DNA from: Salinispora vitiensis
GTDB lineage: Bacteria > Actinomycetota > Actinomycetes > Mycobacteriales > Micromonosporaceae
Length of the DNA stretch: 52,126 bases
Direction: 5' to 3'
Assembly (NCBI RefSeq): GCF_000378825.1
Contig: NZ_KB900388.1
Location: 2,933,934 to 2,986,059, forward strand
Position 1 is the first letter of the stretch. Each line of letters starts with the position of its first letter. Under the pieces are notes generated by a model. It was not told the origin of the DNA and did no database searches. It worked only from the letters and a program-made list of their open reading frames with translations. Below, one piece after another: positions 26,713 to 35,614 of the stretch. The translations under genes and the position numbers were made by a program.

Positions 26713-26741
26713 ACACCCGCGTAGAGACGAACGCAGGGTGT
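26713..26741 (+). terminator. Stem-loop between the PRC-barrel and PP2C genes
   Basis: ACACCCGCGT (26713-26722) pairs with ACGCAGGGTGT (26731-26741) with one bulged base and an 8-nt loop. It is 20 bp before the phosphatase ATG, so it could be a terminator of the upstream gene or a 5' leader structure. Confidence 0.35.
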
Positions 26742-26760
26742 TCTTGGCAAGCTTGGTCCC

Positions 26761-27480
26761 ATGACGTTGATCCTCCGTTCGGCCATCCGCAACGACATCG
26801 GCCTTGTCCGGAACAACAACGAGGACTCCGCCCTGGCCGGTGAGCGCCTCCTCGCAGTCGCGGACGGCATGGGCGGCCTGCCCGCCGGGGAGGTGGCGAG
26901 CGAGATCGTCATCCGGATCCTGGACGAACTGACTCCGCCAACCACCCCCGCTGCGGCTGCCGACGCGCTCCGGACCGTGGTCAGCGCCGCCAACCAGCGC
27001 ATCCACGCCGCGATCACCGCGGATCCGGCCCGGGAGGGCATGGGGACGACGCTGACCGCCACGCTGCTCGCCGAGGACACGCTGGTGCTGGCCCAGGTCG
27101 GCGACTCCCGCTGCTACCTGTCGCGCGACGGGGAACTGAGGTTGATCACCCGGGACGACACGTTCGTGCAGGCGCTGGTGGACCAGGGGGCGATCACCCC
27201 CGAACAGGCCCGGCACCATCCCCAGCGGTCACTGGTGACCCGAGCGGTACAGGGAGCCGGCGCTCCACCCACGATCGGGACCCTGACCGTGACCTCCGGC
27301 GACCGGCTGCTGCTGTGCAGCGACGGGCTCTCCGACTACGTCGAGCACGAGGCGATCGCCGCCACCCTGACCCAGTACGGCGACCGGGAGCTCTGCGGGG
27401 AGCAGTTGGTCAAGCTCGCCCACCAAGCCGGTGCGCCGGACAACGTCACCGTCGTGGTGTCCGACGTGACCACGGCCTGA
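26761..27480 (+). CDS. PP2C-family serine/threonine protein phosphatase (PstP-like catalytic domain)
   Basis: The 239-residue protein is a single PP2C domain with the metal-binding motifs intact: GLVRNNNEDS (~residues 14-23), VADGMGGLPAGE (~33-44), GMGTTLTATL, VGDSRCYL, LLLCSDGLSDYV and DNVTVVV near the end. It removes phosphate from Ser/Thr residues of proteins. Unlike PstP it has no transmembrane segment or external domain, so it is cytosolic. No kinase gene is adjacent. It starts at ATG 26761 without a clear ribosome site. Confidence 0.94.
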   Translation: MTLILRSAIRNDIGLVRNNNEDSALAGERLLAVADGMGGLPAGEVASEIVIRILDELTPPTTPAAAADALRTVVSAANQRIHAAITADPAREGMGTTLTATLLAEDTLVLAQVGDSRCYLSRDGELRLITRDDTFVQALVDQGAITPEQARHHPQRSLVTRAVQGAGAPPTIGTLTVTSGDRLLLCSDGLSDYVEHEAIAATLTQYGDRELCGEQLVKLAHQAGAPDNVTVVVSDVTTA

Positions 27481-27528
27481 GCGGCCGACCGGCGGGACAG
27501 GCGCCCGGCGGGAGACCGGGTGACCTGT

Positions 27529-29052
27529 TCACCGCGCTGCCTCCTCCCCTTTGGTGAAGATGTCCAGCAGGGCGATCAGGAGGGCGGCGAGGATAAACGC
27601 CGAGATGATCAACAAGGTGGTCCGGAAAGCCGCCATCCAGTCACCGCCGGTCCGGTCCAACGTCACGAACAGCGCGGAACTGACGCCGACAATCCCGGCG
27701 GAGATTCCCAGGCGGTGCCCGGTCTGCAACATCCCGGCCGCGCTGCCGGCCCGCGTGTTGGACACCTGTGACATGGTCACGGCCTGGTTGGGGATGTTGG
27801 TCAGTCCGCTACCCAGGCCGCTGAGGACGAAGCCCGCGCCGAGGCCGGCGAGGAGCAGCGGCAGGGCCGCCGAGTGCGGGCTGTCGAAGGTCGGCAGGAA
27901 GATATCACCGACCATGACCGCCACCACTCCGACGAGCGAGGTCAGCAGTCCGAGGGCTACTACTCGACGGCCGGCTCGCCAGGCCAGTCGCCCCCCGACG
28001 ACCGCCCCCGCCGCCGTGCCCCCGGCGATCGGCACCATCACGAGACCGGTGGTAACTGGGCTGTGACCCACCCCATCCTGCAGGTACAGCGCGAGCACGA
28101 AGTACAGCGCGTCGTACGCGCCGAACAACACCGCGATGAGCGCGCCCAGGCCGTAGGACCGGACCCGCAGCAGGCCCAGGTCAACCAGGGGCGATGCCCG
28201 GTTCGGACGCTGCTCCCAGAACCCGAAGCCGGCGAGAACGAGCACACCGACCGGCACCAGCACCCACAGGACCGGGGTCCGGGCCGTCTCCTCCACCATC
28301 GGTATCCAGAGCGCCACCATTCCGACGACGAACAAGACGACGCCCACCGGGTCCGTGCGTCGCCACCAGAACCGTTCCGGGGGCACCCGCGACGCGGGAA
28401 TCACGAGAAACCCCAGGACCGCTGCCAGGAAGGCGACCGTGGCGTCCGCGACGAAAATCAGCCGCCAGCCGTGCTCCGGACTGACGGCAACCAACAACCC
28501 GCCCAGAACCGGACCGGACCCGAGGGCGACACCGAACGCCACCCCGAGCAAACCGTACGGACGACCCCGCTCCTCCTTCTGGAACAGCTGCTGGAACAGC
28601 CCGAGAATCTGCGGGCTCACCGCCCCGAGCGCACCGCCCTGCACCAACACGGAGAGCACCAGCCAGACCGGTGTTTGGGCGAGGGCGGCGGAGGTGGCCG
28701 CCGCCCCGGCGAGCACCAGGCCGGCCACGAAGACCGCGCGCCGTCGCCACACGTCACCGAGCCGGCCACCGGGCACCAACATCAGGGCGTAGGCCAGCGC
28801 GTAACCGGCGATCAGCCACTGCTGGCCGTCCTCGTCGAGGCCGATCGTCGCGGCGATCTGCGGCACCGCGATGACCAGCATCGCGGTGGTGACGGTGCCG
28901 AGGAACACGACCACCTGACAGACCGCGGCCACCAGCCACCGCCGGGCCCGCCCGCGGGATCCCTCCCCCGCCGATGTCCGCCCGGAACGGGGCTCGCGGG
29001 CCGTCAACGCGACCTCCCGGCACCCTCGCGACTGGTCACGCGCCCCCCTCAC
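27529..29052 (-). CDS. MFS multidrug transporter, DHA2 (EmrB/QacA) family
   Basis: The 507-residue protein has 14 predicted hydrophobic helices. Motifs are LDEDGQQWLIAGYALAYALM (helix 2 entry), GGRLGDVWRRRAVF (motif A) and ALGSGPVLGGLL (motif C of antiporters). It probably exports drugs or natural products using the proton gradient. The GTG 29052 start has a poor ribosome site. TTG 29007 has GGGAGG 5 nt upstream and would remove 15 residues before helix 1, so it may be the real start. The flavoenzyme gene lies 53 bp upstream on the same strand, so they may be cotranscribed. Confidence 0.92.
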   Translation of the reverse strand: MRGARDQSRGCREVALTAREPRSGRTSAGEGSRGRARRWLVAAVCQVVVFLGTVTTAMLVIAVPQIAATIGLDEDGQQWLIAGYALAYALMLVPGGRLGDVWRRRAVFVAGLVLAGAAATSAALAQTPVWLVLSVLVQGGALGAVSPQILGLFQQLFQKEERGRPYGLLGVAFGVALGSGPVLGGLLVAVSPEHGWRLIFVADATVAFLAAVLGFLVIPASRVPPERFWWRRTDPVGVVLFVVGMVALWIPMVEETARTPVLWVLVPVGVLVLAGFGFWEQRPNRASPLVDLGLLRVRSYGLGALIAVLFGAYDALYFVLALYLQDGVGHSPVTTGLVMVPIAGGTAAGAVVGGRLAWRAGRRVVALGLLTSLVGVVAVMVGDIFLPTFDSPHSAALPLLLAGLGAGFVLSGLGSGLTNIPNQAVTMSQVSNTRAGSAAGMLQTGHRLGISAGIVGVSSALFVTLDRTGGDWMAAFRTTLLIISAFILAALLIALLDIFTKGEEAAR

Positions 29053-29104
29053 CCACCCGTACGGCGTCTCCTCTCATCCGAACGACTCTCGTGGCTCCAC
29101 CTCG

Positions 29105-30580
29105 TCAGTGCGGCCGGATGCTCTGCTCGTACTGGAAGAACTCATGCGGGTCGTACTTGGTCTTGATCTCACGCAGCCGGGTGTAGTTGTCGCCGTAGTA
29201 CGCGGTGGCCCAGTCACCGATGCTGCTGTCCGGGACGTTGACGTAGGAGCCGTTGACGTAGGGCAGCAGCGCCTGGCGGAACTGCTCCGTCCACGCCATG
29301 ACCGTCTTCTGCTCCTCGTCGTTCTCCCAGTTCCCACTCCACTCCATGTAGTACCTCGGGCTCCGGTGGAAGAACGCGGTGGCGTCGGTCGGAACCCGGT
29401 CCACCGCACCGCCCCAGTTCAGACACCAGATCTCGCCGCCGAGATCGGGAAGTTCGGCTAGGTGCCGAACGATCGTGTCGATCCCCCGCTCGGGGAGCAG
29501 GTCATACACCCAGGACGAGGGGATGTGCGTCTTCCGCGGTGTGTCCGTCGTTCCGGCGAGCTGGTTCCAGGCGTCCAGGTAGGAGGTGGTCTCCGTGATT
29601 ACCTGAGGGTTTCCGACCTCGATCAGCGGCCCAATTATCTCGCGTAGCCGGTACTCGGAACCGCGATAGATACCGTTACAGTAGATGTGGCCGTCCGCTC
29701 GGGTCTTCGGGTTGAAGACCGAACCGAATCCGTCGTCGGCGAAGGGCGCAATTCGCTGCCAGCGCTCGAACAACTCCCCGACGTACCCCCAATCGTCCCA
29801 GGTAATCTGATACACCACGACATCCGAAACCGGATGGACGTGGTACGTGTATTTGGTCGCGATTCCGAAATTGCCGCCGCCGCCCCCACGCGAGGCCCAC
29901 AACAGGTCGGCGTGCTGCGTCTCGTCCGCGTGGACGAGCCGGGCGCCCCGCTCTCCGTCGGGAATGACAATATCGAGACCCGCCAGGCTGTCGCTGGTCA
30001 CCCCGAGGCTACGACTGAGCTGACCAATCCCGCCGCCCAACGTGACCCCGGCGACGCCGACGCCGACCTCCGCTCCGGTGGGAATGGCGAGACCCTGCTC
30101 CCCCAACGCCTCGACGACCTGGTCCTGGGTCGCTCCGGTCTGCACGGTCGCCTGGCGCGTACGCGTGTCCAGCTCGATCTCCTGCATGTCGCTGACGTCG
30201 ATGATGACGCCGCCGTCCACCGCCGACCACCCTTCCAGGGCGTGCCGACCACCGCGAGCGCGGAAAGCCACATCGTGTCGACGACACCAGGTGATCGCAT
30301 TGATTACATCCTGGGCGTCCTGGCAGAAGACGATGACCAGCGGGTACGGATTGAACTGTCGGTTCCACCCGAGTCGTGCGTCGTCGTAGTCGGCGTCGTC
30401 GGGGAACACCAACCGCCCGGTCAGCCTTCCCGGGTCCGGGTGTGGGCCTCGCCCCGCCCTCTTCTCGCTTGGCGCACGGTCACCGTAGGTCGCTAGAGCG
30501 GAGGGCGAGATGGCGGCAGCGCCGGCAACTCCCGCACCCACCGCCAGGACCCGTAAGACGTTTCGTCGAGTGGCTTCCAT
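29105..30580 (-). CDS. Tat-exported FAD-linked oxidoreductase of the berberine-bridge (BBE) family
   Basis: The 491-residue protein begins with a twin-arginine signal (TRRNVLRVLAVGAGVAGAAA). The FAD-binding domain carries ARGGRHALEG, whose H113 is the usual 8-alpha-histidyl FAD attachment site. The C-terminal BBE segment is YYGDNYTRLREIKTKYDPHE. In the bicovalent subgroup a second link is a cysteine in a G-x-C-P loop. Here the aligned position is E171 (IPTGAEVGVGVAG), so only monocovalent FAD is expected. The family oxidises sugars or natural-product scaffolds; the substrate is unknown. Start ATG 30580 has GGAGAAGG just upstream; the frame extends 18 bp further. Confidence 0.92.
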   Translation of the reverse strand: MEATRRNVLRVLAVGAGVAGAAAISPSALATYGDRAPSEKRAGRGPHPDPGRLTGRLVFPDDADYDDARLGWNRQFNPYPLVIVFCQDAQDVINAITWCRRHDVAFRARGGRHALEGWSAVDGGVIIDVSDMQEIELDTRTRQATVQTGATQDQVVEALGEQGLAIPTGAEVGVGVAGVTLGGGIGQLSRSLGVTSDSLAGLDIVIPDGERGARLVHADETQHADLLWASRGGGGGNFGIATKYTYHVHPVSDVVVYQITWDDWGYVGELFERWQRIAPFADDGFGSVFNPKTRADGHIYCNGIYRGSEYRLREIIGPLIEVGNPQVITETTSYLDAWNQLAGTTDTPRKTHIPSSWVYDLLPERGIDTIVRHLAELPDLGGEIWCLNWGGAVDRVPTDATAFFHRSPRYYMEWSGNWENDEEQKTVMAWTEQFRQALLPYVNGSYVNVPDSSIGDWATAYYGDNYTRLREIKTKYDPHEFFQYEQSIRPH

Positions 30581-30905
30581 TTCCTTCTCCTTCAACACCG
30601 GGAGAACGACCCAGTGTCGCCCGGCCCGCGAATTCGGCTATTTTTTGGGCACCATTGGGTTGCCCGGTCACAGACAAATCCGGAATCGTCGGGCCAGTGC
30701 CGGACATCGCCCGTCGATTTAGGTGTCATAGCACCATCAACGCACCTCGTATCACCCTAGGCGCGTTTGCGTCCCGCAGTGCCGGATCGTCTGTTTTGAC
30801 CGTATCAGCCAGCCTCGCCGACCGAAGGCGCTTGACTGGATCGCTAATAGCCACGTGATACGCCCGAGACTGATGGGAATTCAGTCATCTAATGGGAAAA
30901 CGCGG
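30581..30905. other. Non-coding stretch upstream of the flavoenzyme gene
   Basis: About 325 bp with lower GC than its surroundings and no convincing gene. It presumably carries the promoter of the minus-strand flavoenzyme gene. A short T/A-rich patch lies at 30,638-30,660; I see no clear operator or terminator. Confidence 0.4.
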
Positions 30906-31016
30906 TCAGCGACGACCTCTCCGGCTCACCACCGACCACGTGAGGCCGACGATCAGCGCCAGCGATGCCACCAGACACAACAGCAGGGTAAGGTGCCACG
31001 GTTTGATCGCGCCCAT
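30906..31016 (-). CDS. 36-residue single-pass membrane peptide (TatA-like N-terminus)
   Basis: From ATG 31016 a 36-residue peptide reads [18 protein letters not shown], continues hydrophobic, and ends in VVSRRGRR. It is one helix with a positively charged cytoplasmic end. The first eight residues resemble the start of actinobacterial TatA, but the amphipathic helix and acidic tail are missing, so it is not a functional TatA. Small proteins of this shape recur in Micromonosporaceae as far as I recall. The frame is open to 31202, but the extension is compositionally random. Confidence 0.5.
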   Translation of the reverse strand: MGAIKPWHLTLLLCLVASLALIVGLTWSVVSRRGRR

Positions 31017-31144
31017 GGTCCGACCCCGTAACCAGAGCCGGCAAGACCCCGCGCCCCGAGGAGACGCTTCCGGTTCACCGGCCAGGCTGTACGAGGTATG
31101 AAGGTGCACAGGCGACAATCCGCACACCGGAAGGACCTGGCTCG

Positions 31145-31678
31145 ATGACCTTGGAACGACCGATCGCCCCGGACCCGTACGAACTGCTGCCGACGGTGCC
31201 ATCGTTCACGCTCACCAGTGACGACGTACGCAACGGCGAGCCGATGGACGCGACGTACGCCCATCCGAGCGTCGGCGGCGACGACCTCTCCCCGCACCTG
31301 GCCTGGTCGGGCTTCCCCGCCGAGACCAAGGGCTTCGTGGTGACCTGCTTCGACCCGGACGCGCCGACCGGCAGTGGCTTCTGGCACTGGGTGCTGGTCA
31401 ACCTGCCGGCGGGGGTGACGGAGTTGCCGCGGGGCGCGAGCGGCGATGCCCTAGGCGGCGCCTTCGCGGTTCGCAATGACTACAGCCAGCAGGATTACGG
31501 GGGCGCCGCCCCGCCACCCGGTGATCATCCGCACCGGTACCTCTTCGCGGTACACGCGCTGGACGTGGAGCGTCTCGACGTCACCCCCAACGCCTCCCCG
31601 GCGTACGTGGGCTTCAACCTCGCCTTCCACACCCTGGCCCGCGCGGTGATCCGGCCGACCTACCAGGTCGCGCAGTAG
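31145..31678 (+). CDS. YbhB/YbcL (PEBP, Raf-kinase-inhibitor-like) family protein
   Basis: The 177-residue protein has PEBP signature segments: the [20 protein letters not shown] block, [20 protein letters not shown] with the conserved DPDAP and H, and [22 protein letters not shown]. The family folds into a ligand-pocket beta domain. Bacterial members have no firm biochemical role. There is no signal peptide, so it is cytosolic. ATG 31145 follows GGAAGGA. It is convergent with the methyltransferase gene. Confidence 0.93.
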   Translation: MTLERPIAPDPYELLPTVPSFTLTSDDVRNGEPMDATYAHPSVGGDDLSPHLAWSGFPAETKGFVVTCFDPDAPTGSGFWHWVLVNLPAGVTELPRGASGDALGGAFAVRNDYSQQDYGGAAPPPGDHPHRYLFAVHALDVERLDVTPNASPAYVGFNLAFHTLARAVIRPTYQVAQ

Positions 31679-31777
31679 CCGTTCCGCGTTCCACGATCCG
31701 CGTCCGGCCTGGTGGCGTCGACGGGCACGGCGGAGGCGACCAGCGCCGGATCGCGGGGAGGGCGGGCGGCCGTCGGG

Positions 31778-32491
31778 TCAGGAGGGCGTACGCGCCACCG
31801 CGAAGACGGACTGGCCGAACGGGGGGCGGACCAGCTGCTCGGCGGCCTTGGTCAGCGGGAGCACCAGGGTGTCGTACACCTTGACCATCGGGCCCTCCTT
31901 CGGCATCAGCCGGAAGACCTTGGTCGCCATGAAGTAGCCGATCAGTCCGAGCGCATTCGCGTAGTGGATCTTTTCCACGGTCAGCCCGGCTTCGGTCATC
32001 GCCGCGGCCAGGGTCTTCGTCGTGTACCGCCGGACGTGGCCGGTGGCGATGTCGGCGGGGCTCATCGCGAACTCGAACGCCGGCACGATGATGATCACCG
32101 GGCTGCCCGGCCGGACCAGGTCGCGCATGCCACGCAGGGCCCCGACGTGGTCCTCGATGTGCTCCAGGACGTTGTACGAGACGGCGGCGCTGTAATCGCC
32201 GCGGTCGGTGTGCGGCAGCAGCATCTCACGAACCTCGATGCCCGGCTGCTCGGCGGCGAGCCGTTCCTTTAGGGCGACGAGTCGCTCCGGGTCTGCCTCG
32301 GTGGCGGTGAAGTGGGGTACCCGCGCGGCCCACTCCAGCGCGTAGTCACCGAGGCCGCTGCCAATCTCGATCGGGTTCGCACCGAGGTACGGCAGGGCCA
32401 GCTCGACGAACCAACGGCGGTGGTTCACGGCGGTCGCAAGGCCTTCCAGCACCTCAGACTGGACACGCTGATTACCAAGTATTTCTGCCAT
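31778..32491 (-). CDS. Class I SAM-dependent methyltransferase
   Basis: The 237-residue protein has a Rossmann SAM-binding site: motif I PIEIGSGLGDYALEWA (~residues 40-55), an acidic loop ATEADPERL, and post-I SYNVLEHIEDHVGAL. A C-terminal hydrophobic patch (ALGLIGYFMATKVFRLM) suggests membrane association or a lipid-like/glycan substrate. It is divergent from a GT-C-like membrane protein, so both may act on a cell-envelope glycan or lipid; that is inference. Start ATG 32491 with GAGGAA upstream is preferred to the longer frame to 32647. Confidence 0.88.
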   Translation of the reverse strand: MAEILGNQRVQSEVLEGLATAVNHRRWFVELALPYLGANPIEIGSGLGDYALEWAARVPHFTATEADPERLVALKERLAAEQPGIEVREMLLPHTDRGDYSAAVSYNVLEHIEDHVGALRGMRDLVRPGSPVIIIVPAFEFAMSPADIATGHVRRYTTKTLAAAMTEAGLTVEKIHYANALGLIGYFMATKVFRLMPKEGPMVKVYDTLVLPLTKAAEQLVRPPFGQSVFAVARTPS

Positions 32492-32684
32492 ACGTCGATT
32501 CCTCACGGTGTGGACTGACTTGACCCCGCCTGGACGACAGAGTGAACCATCCACATAGAAGGCGGAACAAATCGGGTCATCGGGGTGACCGAAATGCGAT
32601 CGGGCTAGGTACATGATCAGCAGCCGGGAGCCGGCACATGCTACCAATCGCCCAAAACCTGGCCCAGCGCGGCCATCGCCTGAC

Positions 32685-32690
32685 TACGCT
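32685..32690 (+). promoter_or_regulatory. Candidate -10 element of a leaderless transcript
   Basis: TACGCT ends 10 bp before ATG 32701 and no ribosome site lies between them. Transcription would then begin at or just before the start codon. The -35 region is not convincing. Confidence 0.3.
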
Positions 32691-32700
32691 CTGAATTGGT

Positions 32701-34512
32701 ATGACTACCGCCGATTCGAGTCGCGCCACCGACGCCTCCGAGGAGGGAGCGCCGGTCTCTCCGCCTGACCAGCCCCGTACCCGGTGGCGGGTCGACCTGT
32801 TGGCAGTACTGAGCTTCGTCCTGCTCGCGTTCTGGGTGACTATCCGGCTCTGGCTGGACCCCGACGACGGGCTCCGGGACAACCGCACCGATCAGTCCCA
32901 GTTCGAGTGGATGATGGCGCATGGTTCACGAGTGGTGACCGATTTCGCCTATCCGTTCACCTCGGAGCGAATGAATGTGCCGGAGGCCGTCAATTTGATG
33001 GCCAACACATCGGTACTATCCGTATCTATACCAATGACGCCAGTCACCATCCTGGCCGGTCCGCGGATGTCCTTCCTGCTCTTCCTAACCCTGGGCATGG
33101 CAGCCACCGCCGCATCGTGGTATTTCCTACTCTCCCGGGTGGTGGTCCGCTCCCCCGGCCCGGCCTGGCTCGGCGCCACGTTCTGCGGGTTCGCACCCGC
33201 GATGGTCTCGCACGCCAACGCCCACCCCAACATCGTCTCCCAGTTCGTCGTACCACTGATCATCTGGCGCACCCTGCGCCTCAGCGAGCCGGGCCGCTGG
33301 CTCCGCAACGGGATCCTGCTCGCCCTGGTCATCGTCTGGCAGGCCTTCCTCAACCTGGAAATCCTGCTGATGACCGCGATCGGCCTCGGCGTGGTCATGG
33401 CCGCGCTCGCCCTCCGCCGGTCCGACCTGCGCCAACGGGCGCGCCCATTCCTCGCCGGGCTGGGCGTCGCCGCAGCGGTCGCGCTCCTCCTGCTGGCGTA
33501 CCCGCTCTACGTGCAGTTCTTCGGCCCCGGCGCCTACCGGGGACTCTCCCCCCTCATCCGCGGCTACTCCACCGACCTCGCCTCGTACGTGGCGTACTCC
33601 CGGGAGTCGCTGGCCGGCGACGAACCGGGCGCGCGTGGGCTGACGCAGAACCCCACCGAGGAGAACGCCTTCTTTGGCTGGCCCCTGTTGGTGCTCGTCG
33701 CCGCACTCGTCTGGTGGCTGCGCCGCAATGTCGTCGTCCGGGCCCTGGCCCTGCTCGCGGTGCTCTTCGCGGTGCTCTCGCTCGGCCGGGAGATCGTGTT
33801 CAACGGCGAGCTCACCGGCATCCCGGCCCCCTGGGCCGTGCTGGAGAACCTGCCCATCCTGCACTCGGTGGTACCCACCCGATGGGCGCTGGCCATCACC
33901 CCGCTGTTCGGGCTCCTGCTCGCCTACGGGGCGCAGCGCGCCCAGACCCTCGCCACCCGAAATCCCGCCGCCCGGCCGCAGATCCGCTTCGCCACCGTCA
34001 CCGTACTGGCGATGGCCCTCGTGCCGCTCCTGCCGACCCCGCTGCCGGCGGTCCGGCTGGAGCCCACCCCCGCCTTCGTCGCCTCCGGCGCGTGGCGGCC
34101 ATACGTGACCCACGAGCGCAGCATCGTCACCCTGCCGCTACCGAGCACCCACTACGCCGACCCGCTGCGGTGGTCGGCCGAAACGGGACTGGACATGCCG
34201 ATCGCCCGCGGATACTTCCTCGGCCCGGACACCCGCCCCGGTCGGCACCGGGTCGCCCTGTTCACCGCGCCGGCCCGCCGGACCAGCGAGTTCTTCGAGG
34301 AGATCCGGCGCACCGGCGCGGTGCCATCGATCAACCAGCAGCAGCGGACGGCCGCCGAGGAGGATCTGCGGTACTGGCGGGCCGGCGCAGTCATCCTCGG
34401 TCCGCACGAGCACGCCGACGCGCTACGCGACGGCATGACCAAACTGCTCGGGACAGCGCCGACCTACACCGGGGGCGTCTGGCTCTGGGACGTGCGAAAC
34501 CTCACCTCCTGA
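32701..34512 (+). CDS. Polytopic membrane protein, probable GT-C-type glycosyltransferase
   Basis: The 603-residue protein has about ten to eleven transmembrane helices. A first extracytoplasmic loop with acidic residues (DPDDGLRDNRTDQSQFEWM) sits where GT-C enzymes hold the catalytic Asp. A periplasmic C-terminal domain of about 150 residues follows (WRPYVTHERSIVTLPLPS to the end). The layout fits polyprenyl-phosphate-sugar-dependent transferases (DUF2029/PMT-like) but I cannot assign a donor. The methyltransferase is divergent; FhuF-like gene convergent, 15 bp apart. Confidence 0.75.
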   Translation: MTTADSSRATDASEEGAPVSPPDQPRTRWRVDLLAVLSFVLLAFWVTIRLWLDPDDGLRDNRTDQSQFEWMMAHGSRVVTDFAYPFTSERMNVPEAVNLMANTSVLSVSIPMTPVTILAGPRMSFLLFLTLGMAATAASWYFLLSRVVVRSPGPAWLGATFCGFAPAMVSHANAHPNIVSQFVVPLIIWRTLRLSEPGRWLRNGILLALVIVWQAFLNLEILLMTAIGLGVVMAALALRRSDLRQRARPFLAGLGVAAAVALLLLAYPLYVQFFGPGAYRGLSPLIRGYSTDLASYVAYSRESLAGDEPGARGLTQNPTEENAFFGWPLLVLVAALVWWLRRNVVVRALALLAVLFAVLSLGREIVFNGELTGIPAPWAVLENLPILHSVVPTRWALAITPLFGLLLAYGAQRAQTLATRNPAARPQIRFATVTVLAMALVPLLPTPLPAVRLEPTPAFVASGAWRPYVTHERSIVTLPLPSTHYADPLRWSAETGLDMPIARGYFLGPDTRPGRHRVALFTAPARRTSEFFEEIRRTGAVPSINQQQRTAAEEDLRYWRAGAVILGPHEHADALRDGMTKLLGTAPTYTGGVWLWDVRNLTS

Positions 34513-34527
34513 CCGAAACCGGCCCGA

Positions 34528-35319
34528 TCAGGATCGGCGGAGGCAGCAACCCGCGCACGTCTTCGGACGAGGCAGGGTGAACGCGAGGCAGCAGGTGTAC
34601 CGCTGCACCGTCGGTTCGCCGGTCGGACCCGGCACCAACTCGACCAGATCCCGCAGGTCGAGCGCCTGGAGCAACGTGTCGATCGTGGCGACGGAGGAAC
34701 CCGGCAGGCGGTCGGCGGCGCTCAGGATGGCGTGGGCGATCCCGGCGGCCACCGAGCCCATCAACGTTCGGGTGCCGATCCGCACTTCCGCCTGGATCGC
34801 CCCGATCACCGGCGCGAGGTGAGCGTCGAGCAGCGTCGCCCGGAGTGCCGCGAGCAGCTCCGCCTCGCCGGCCACCACCCGTACCTCGGGCCGGCCGGAC
34901 AGCGCCAACGGGTCGCCGGGCAGGACCGCCACCGCGGTCGACCGGCGCAGACCCAGGGTGAACAGCGACCGCTGATCCGCGAAGTGGATCAGCACATCGG
35001 CGGGAACAAGCAGGGGAACCCGCCGGACCGAGGCCCAGCCCAGTGCCGCCGGCAGAGCCGCCCAGTAGCTATATGCCTTCCAGGCCAGCGCCGCGCTGGC
35101 GTGCCGGGTGCCACCCCACTGGTCAGCCGCCGCGGCCAGGAGCTCGGGCAGCCGCGTCCCGTCCACCAGGGTGGTGGCGGGTGACCAACCAGCCTCGTCG
35201 GCGACCAACAGGCCGCGGGCCAGCCCGGGCACGTCGTCGGTGCCGAAGAGCTGGCGCAGCGCCATGGTGACCGGAGCCAACGGCGCGGCAGCTGCCGTGC
35301 CGGGCATAGCTGTTGTCAC
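34528..35319 (-). CDS. FhuF-like ferric-siderophore reductase ([2Fe-2S])
   Basis: The 263-residue protein ends with the FhuF cluster motif: two adjacent cysteines, ten residues, Cys-x2-Cys (CCLAFTLPRPKTCAGC), which binds a [2Fe-2S] centre. The N-terminal domain is helical and unremarkable. The family reduces Fe(III)-hydroxamate siderophores in the cytoplasm to release iron. GTG 35319 has GGGGGAG about 6 nt upstream and is preferred to the frame extension to 35442. An IdeR/DmdR-type box 31 bp upstream indicates iron repression. Confidence 0.88.
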   Translation of the reverse strand: MTTAMPGTAAAAPLAPVTMALRQLFGTDDVPGLARGLLVADEAGWSPATTLVDGTRLPELLAAAADQWGGTRHASAALAWKAYSYWAALPAALGWASVRRVPLLVPADVLIHFADQRSLFTLGLRRSTAVAVLPGDPLALSGRPEVRVVAGEAELLAALRATLLDAHLAPVIGAIQAEVRIGTRTLMGSVAAGIAHAILSAADRLPGSSVATIDTLLQALDLRDLVELVPGPTGEPTVQRYTCCLAFTLPRPKTCAGCCLRRS

Positions 35320-35350
35320 CCGACGCTCCCCCCGTCGTCCGTCGCTTCGA

Positions 35351-35369
35351 TTAGCCAAGCCTAGCCTAA
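35351..35369 (-). promoter_or_regulatory. IdeR/DmdR-type iron box upstream of the FhuF-like gene
   Basis: Read on the minus strand TTAGGCTAGGCTTGGCTAA matches the consensus TTAGGTTAGGCTAACCTAA at 15 of 19 positions. It lies 31 bp upstream of the start codon of a gene whose product handles iron, which makes a chance match unlikely. Confidence 0.7.
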
Positions 35370-35422
35370 CTTCTGTGGGGCTCGACAACTTCGGCCCATC
35401 CCAGACGCCGTCGACTCCGGCC

Positions 35423-35476
35423 CATCGCGCGCCTCGGCGCACTACCCGTTCATCGCGCGCCTCGGCGTACTACCCG
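35423..35476. repeat. Two 26-bp direct repeats in front of the XRE-deformylase gene
   Basis: Units at 35423-35448 and 35451-35476 are identical except for one base and spaced 28 bp centre to centre. They lie 139-192 bp upstream of the XRE-deformylase start. They could be operator repeats for its HTH domain or a simple duplication. Confidence 0.55.
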
Positions 35477-35614
35477 CCCGCCAGCCCGGGGAAACAGCCG
35501 CCGCACTATCGACCCCCATCGCTGGAAAGTCAATCCTCATGTCGGCAAGGTGGCACTTCTATATCCGACCAATGACAGAACGTGAAACTGATAGTCCCGG
35601 CCCCAAGGAAGCTG

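Noticed and set aside
30906..31016. TatA protein-translocase subunit
   Set aside because: The first residues are similar, but the amphipathic helix and acidic tail required for TatA are missing; listed only as a small membrane peptide.
32784..34580. 598-residue plus-strand frame parallel to the GT-C-like gene
   Set aside because: The composition is Arg/Pro/His-rich without hydrophobic pattern; it is the +2 shadow of the membrane protein.
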